Under the pieces are notes generated by a model. It saw only the letters and a program-made list of their open reading frames with translations, ran no database searches and was not told where the DNA came from. A program made the position numbers and the translations under genes. DNA of 64,000 nucleotides from Sphingomonas sp. Root720 (GTDB taxonomy: Bacteria; Pseudomonadota; Alphaproteobacteria; Sphingomonadales; Sphingomonadaceae). The stretch is from positions 186,001 to 250,000 of the forward strand of contig NZ_LMID01000011.1 in assembly GCF_001428605.1 (NCBI RefSeq), given 5' to 3'. Of the stretch, positions 60,688 to 64,000 are shown piece after piece (the first letter of the stretch is position 1; every line of letters begins with the position of its first letter).

Positions 60688-62094
60688 ATGCGCCGCGCCC
60701 GCCCCCTGACGATCTCCCTTCTCGCGGGCGCCGCCGTCGCCCTGTTCGCCGCCCAGCCCACCCTGGCCGCGCCGACGCCGATCGATCCCGCACAACACCG
60801 ACAGATGCTCGATATCTGGAAGAAGATGATCTCGATCCCGACCGTACACGGGCGCGGTCAGATGGCGGCGATGGCGAACTATGTCGCGGGCCTGCTCAGG
60901 GAGGGCGGTTTCGCCGCCGAGGACGTCAGGATCGAGGGCAGCGGCGACGACCTGTCGCTCGCCGCACGCTACCGCGGGACAGGAAAGGGGAAACCGATTC
61001 TGCTGTCCGGTCATATGGACGTGGTCGAAGCGCGTCCCTCGGACTGGACGCGCGACCCCTTCGTCCCGGTCGAGGAGAACGGCTTCGTCTACGGACGCGG
61101 CGCGCTCGACATGAAGTTCGGCGATGCCGTGCTCGTCTCGACGCTGCTCAAGCTCAAGGCGGAGGGCTTCAGGCCGTCGCGCGACATCATCCTGCTGCTG
61201 TCGGGCGACGAGGAGACGGCCATGGCGACGACCGCGCGGCTGGCCGAGCAATATGGCGGCAATGCCGAACTGCTGCTCAACGCCGATGGCGGCGGCGGCC
61301 TGCTCGACAAGCAAGGCAAGCCGGTCGCCTTCTACGTCCAGGGGGGCGAGAAGACCTATGCCGATATCGAGATCAGCGTGACCAACCCCGGCGGCCATTC
61401 GAGCCGTCCCGGCGCCACCAATGCGATCGCCGATCTCGCCCGGGCGATCGACCGGATCGCCGCCTATCGCTTCCCCGCTCAGACCAACGAGATCACCCGC
61501 GCCTTCTTCAAGGCGACGGGCAAGCAGATCGGCGGCGCTACCGGCGCGGCGATGCTGCGCTTCGCCGATGATCCCGGCGACGCGGACGCCGCGGCGACGT
61601 TGCGCGCCGATCCCGAATATGTCGGTATCACCGGGACGACCTGCGTGCCGACCATGCTGAACGGCGGCCATGCGCTCAACGCGCTGCCGCAAAAGGCGAC
61701 GGTATCGGTCAACTGCCGGATCTTTCCCGGCGTCAGTGTCGAGAATGTGCGCGAGACGCTGGCCAGGCTGATCGAGAATCCCGAAGCCACCGTGACCATC
61801 CTGGATCATCCGCTGGCGAGCGACGCGTCGCCGCTGCGGCCGGACCTGATGAAGGCGGTCCGCAAGGGCATCGATCAGAGCTTTCCCGGCCTGCCGATCG
61901 TGCCGCAAATGGCGGCGGGCGCCACCGACAGTCTCTATTTCCGGGCCAAGGGCGTGCCGAGCTACGGCGTGCTGGGCATGTTCATCAAGCCCGACGACGA
62001 TTTCTCGCACGGGCTGAACGAGCGCGCGCCCGTCGCCAGCATCGATCCCGCGCTGCGGCTGATGAAGACGCTGATCGTCGACCTGTCGAGATAG
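60688..62094 (+). CDS. Exported M20-family metallopeptidase
   Basis: 468 residues with signal peptide (MRRARPLTISLLAGAAVALF, cut near TLAA). Zinc ligands in GHMDVV and GRGALDMKFG, active glutamates in GDEET, dimerisation domain with NPGGHSSRPG, and a C-terminal His in FSHGLNER. Likely amidohydrolase or aminopeptidase of the M20/CPG2 group in the periplasm. ATG 60688 follows aagga. Confidence 0.92.
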   Translation: MRRARPLTISLLAGAAVALFAAQPTLAAPTPIDPAQHRQMLDIWKKMISIPTVHGRGQMAAMANYVAGLLREGGFAAEDVRIEGSGDDLSLAARYRGTGKGKPILLSGHMDVVEARPSDWTRDPFVPVEENGFVYGRGALDMKFGDAVLVSTLLKLKAEGFRPSRDIILLLSGDEETAMATTARLAEQYGGNAELLLNADGGGGLLDKQGKPVAFYVQGGEKTYADIEISVTNPGGHSSRPGATNAIADLARAIDRIAAYRFPAQTNEITRAFFKATGKQIGGATGAAMLRFADDPGDADAAATLRADPEYVGITGTTCVPTMLNGGHALNALPQKATVSVNCRIFPGVSVENVRETLARLIENPEATVTILDHPLASDASPLRPDLMKAVRKGIDQSFPGLPIVPQMAAGATDSLYFRAKGVPSYGVLGMFIKPDDDFSHGLNERAPVASIDPALRLMKTLIVDLSR

Positions 62095-62102
62095 GCCAGG
62101 CA

Positions 62103-62124
62103 CCCCGGGGGACGCCCCCCGGGG
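62103..62124. other. GC-rich hairpin between convergent genes
   Basis: ccccggggg and cccccgggg arms with loop acgc, between the M20 gene stop and the DEAD-box gene stop. No T-run follows on either side, so termination is uncertain. Confidence 0.5.
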
Positions 62125-62130
62125 ACCGGA

Positions 62131-63558
62131 TCAGCCGAGAGTAACGTTCAGGAAGCTCGGCACCGGGCCGTTCCAGCCGTCATCGGGCTCGTCTTCGACA
62201 AAGTCCCGACGCCGGTCGTCGCGGCGCGGCCGGCGGTCCTCGCGCTTTGCGTCACGCGGCGCGGGTACCTCGGCGCGGGGAGCGGCCTCCGCACGCGGAG
62301 CCGCTTCCGTGCGCGGAGCGGCTTCGGCGCGGGAGGGCCGGGCCGCACGCGGCGCCGGCGCTTCGGCCTTCTTCTCGCGACGCTCGCCGCGGTCCCGGCG
62401 CGGCTCGCGCTTGGGTTCGGCGGCCTCGGCCTGCTCGGCAGCCGCGGGCTTGCCGCGACGCGCGATCTTGTGGCCCTGGAGCTTCTCGATCGCCTCGATC
62501 GCCTCGGCGTCCTCGGGGGTCACGAGAGTGATCGCGACGCCGCTCGCGCCGCCGCGGCCGGTGCGGCCGATGCGGTGGACATAGTCGTCGGGGTGCCAGG
62601 GAACGTCGAAATTGATGACGTGGCTGACACCCTTGATGTCGAGGCCGCGCGCGGCGACGTCCGACGCCACCAGGATGTTGATCTCGCCGCCCTTGAAGCG
62701 GTCGAGTTCGCGCAGCCGCTCGGGCTGCTCCATGTCGCCGTGGATCTGCCCGACCTTGAAACCGTATCGGCCCAGGCTCTGGGCCAGGTCGCGTACGGTC
62801 GTCTTGCGGTTCGAGAAGATGATCGCGGTGGTTACGTCGGCGGACTGCAGCAGATCGCGCAGCGTGTCGCGCTTGCCGCGCGACGTCGTCTCGGCCAGCG
62901 ACTGGTCGATCGACAGATTGGTGCTCGCCGGACGCGACACCTCGATCTGCTTCGGGTTCGACAGGAATTTGTCGGCAAGCTTCTTGATCGGCGCCGGCAT
63001 CGTCGCCGAGAAAAGCAACGTCTGCCGCTGCGCCGGCAATTTGGTGCAGATTTCCTCGATGTCGGGGATGAACCCCATGTCGAGCATCCGGTCCGCCTCG
63101 TCGATCACCAGCAGACCGCATCCGGTCAGCAGGATCTTGCCGCGCTGGAACAGGTCCATCAGGCGGCCAGGCGTCGCGATCAGCACGTCGACGCCCTTCT
63201 CGAGCGCCGCAATCTGATCGCTCATGTTCACACCGCCGATCAGGAGCGCCATGGTAAGCTTATGATACTTACCATATTTCTCGAAATTCTCGGCAACCTG
63301 TGCCGCGAGTTCGCGGGTCGGCTCGAGGATCAGCGACCGCGGCATCCGCGCCCGGCTGCGGCCATGCGCGAGGATATCGATCATCGGCAGTACGAAGCTG
63401 GCGGTCTTGCCAGTCCCGGTCTGGGCGATGCCGATCAGGTCCTTCATCATCAGGACGGGTGGGATCGCCTGTGCCTGGATCGGAGTCGGCTCGCTATAGC
63501 CGGCCTCCGTGACCGCACGGAGAAGTTCATCAGAAAGGCCGAGATCGGCAAAGGACAT
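62131..63558 (-). CDS. DEAD-box RNA helicase (RhlE-like)
   Basis: 475 residues. All helicase motifs are visible: AQTGTGKT, PTRELA, VIDEADRMLD, SAT, and HRIGRTGRGG. After the helicase core (to about 380) comes a Lys/Arg/Glu/Ala-rich tail with repeats of EAAPRAE, common in cold-shock and ribosome-assembly helicases. ATG 63558 (MSFADLGLSD) is chosen; the longer frame upstream has no family text. Confidence 0.93.
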   Translation of the reverse strand: MSFADLGLSDELLRAVTEAGYSEPTPIQAQAIPPVLMMKDLIGIAQTGTGKTASFVLPMIDILAHGRSRARMPRSLILEPTRELAAQVAENFEKYGKYHKLTMALLIGGVNMSDQIAALEKGVDVLIATPGRLMDLFQRGKILLTGCGLLVIDEADRMLDMGFIPDIEEICTKLPAQRQTLLFSATMPAPIKKLADKFLSNPKQIEVSRPASTNLSIDQSLAETTSRGKRDTLRDLLQSADVTTAIIFSNRKTTVRDLAQSLGRYGFKVGQIHGDMEQPERLRELDRFKGGEINILVASDVAARGLDIKGVSHVINFDVPWHPDDYVHRIGRTGRGGASGVAITLVTPEDAEAIEAIEKLQGHKIARRGKPAAAEQAEAAEPKREPRRDRGERREKKAEAPAPRAARPSRAEAAPRTEAAPRAEAAPRAEVPAPRDAKREDRRPRRDDRRRDFVEDEPDDGWNGPVPSFLNVTLG

Positions 63559-63653
63559 GAAGTTATCCGGAAAAGGACGGCGAAGAGCGCCGCGCCGTGG
63601 CGCGATTGACCTTCCAGCCATGCTTTGTCAAGGAAATTAGGGGTCGAACGCCC

Positions 63654-64000
63654 TCAATCGTCGAGACGCAGCTTGCGGAAACGCTCGATCTCGCACTGGC
63701 CGCCGGAGCGTGTGCGGATCACGTCGCGGTCGGCGCAGATGTTCCCATCGTCGGTCGGCAGGATATAGAAACCCGAATAATAGTCGAGAGCCGGACAGTT
63801 CGACGAAAATTGGGCCCGCAGCCGCTGCCCGCCCTTGAGCACGAGGTCGATCGCATCGTCGGCGACGACGGCGGCACCGGCGATCGCGCTCATCGCCACG
63901 CATTTGGGACCCTTCTTCGTCTTCCAGCGCAGCGGTTTGGCCGGTATGCGGCGCGGGACGCGGACGATCAGCGATTGTTCGACGGTAACCTGGGCGACCC
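63654..64000 (-). CDS. Hypothetical protein, N-terminus cut by window edge
   Basis: The frame is open to the right edge (at least 114 residues). Visible text includes KKGPKCVAMSAIAGA, ALDYYSGFYILPTDDG and GQCEIERFRKLRLDD. Three cysteines. This resembles a sphingomonad exported protein of unknown role. The ATG at 63893 is probably internal because the family-like text starts earlier. Confidence 0.72.
   Translation of the reverse strand, partial: VAQVTVEQSLIVRVPRRIPAKPLRWKTKKGPKCVAMSAIAGAAVVADDAIDLVLKGGQRLRAQFSSNCPALDYYSGFYILPTDDGNICADRDVIRTRSGGQCEIERFRKLRLDD

Noticed and set aside
62260-62345. Ala/Pro/Arg repeat in the DEAD-box tail as mobile or phase-variable repeat
   Set aside because: Low-complexity tails are common in this helicase family; copies are degenerate at DNA level.

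Overview
The window is high-GC, densely coded DNA from an alphaproteobacterium, most likely a sphingomonad (Sphingomonas/Rhizorhabdus type). The evidence is the dusB-ntrB-ntrC-ntrY-ntrX order, a fused ispDF, a biliverdin-type phytochrome with an HWE kinase, DUF4169, DUF484 and TorF-like proteins, and palindromic intergenic repeats with a core like cgtcatcccggcgaaagccgggatctc. Most of it looks like core chromosome. There is no insertion sequence, phage or CRISPR array. The assignment rests on recognised families and gene order, not on a database search.

Region by region. 1-7.4 kb: nitrogen regulation operon on the minus strand (dusB, ntrB, ntrC, ntrY, and ntrX cut by the left edge). 7.5-13.6 kb: housekeeping genes (ispDF, pncC, a coq10-like gene, lipA, carbonic anhydrase, ettA). 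13.7-22.7 kb: secreted M28 peptidase, small exported proteins, a TorF-like barrel, GST, rmuC, and a CHASE2 adenylate cyclase overlapping a FecR-like exported protein. 22.9-27.7 kb: cysS, then an acetolactate-synthase-like ThDP enzyme paired with an aldehyde dehydrogenase.

27.8-37.3 kb: the most unusual segment, a tightly coupled four-gene operon. It encodes a c554-like multihaem cytochrome with a possible membrane anchor, an outer-membrane-type lipoprotein with two GlcG/HbpS domains, a 639-residue predicted outer-membrane beta barrel, and a 1363-residue protein that joins ten CXXCH haem sites to a C-terminal LVIVD-type beta propeller. Together these could form a periplasm-to-outer-membrane electron conduit. 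It would be analogous to porin-cytochrome complexes but built from different parts. I recognise the individual domains, not the system, so the function is inferred.

37.3-42.4 kb: xerC, DUF484, a small exported protein with no normal start codon, transaldolase and priA. 42.6-48.1 kb: flagellar export genes fliP, fliQ, fliR and flhB, then fliD and fliS behind a recognisable sigma-28 promoter. Next comes a glycosyltransferase-methyltransferase fusion that might decorate flagellin. 49.7-55.6 kb: DUF4169, rnc-era, a coupled cupin/DUF922/cobB/membrane protein operon, dapB-nth and tRNA-Arg(CCG). 55.8-64 kb: haem oxygenase plus bacteriophytochrome (bphO-bphP), phospholipase D, an M20 peptidase, a DEAD-box helicase, and the start of the right edge with a partial unknown gene.
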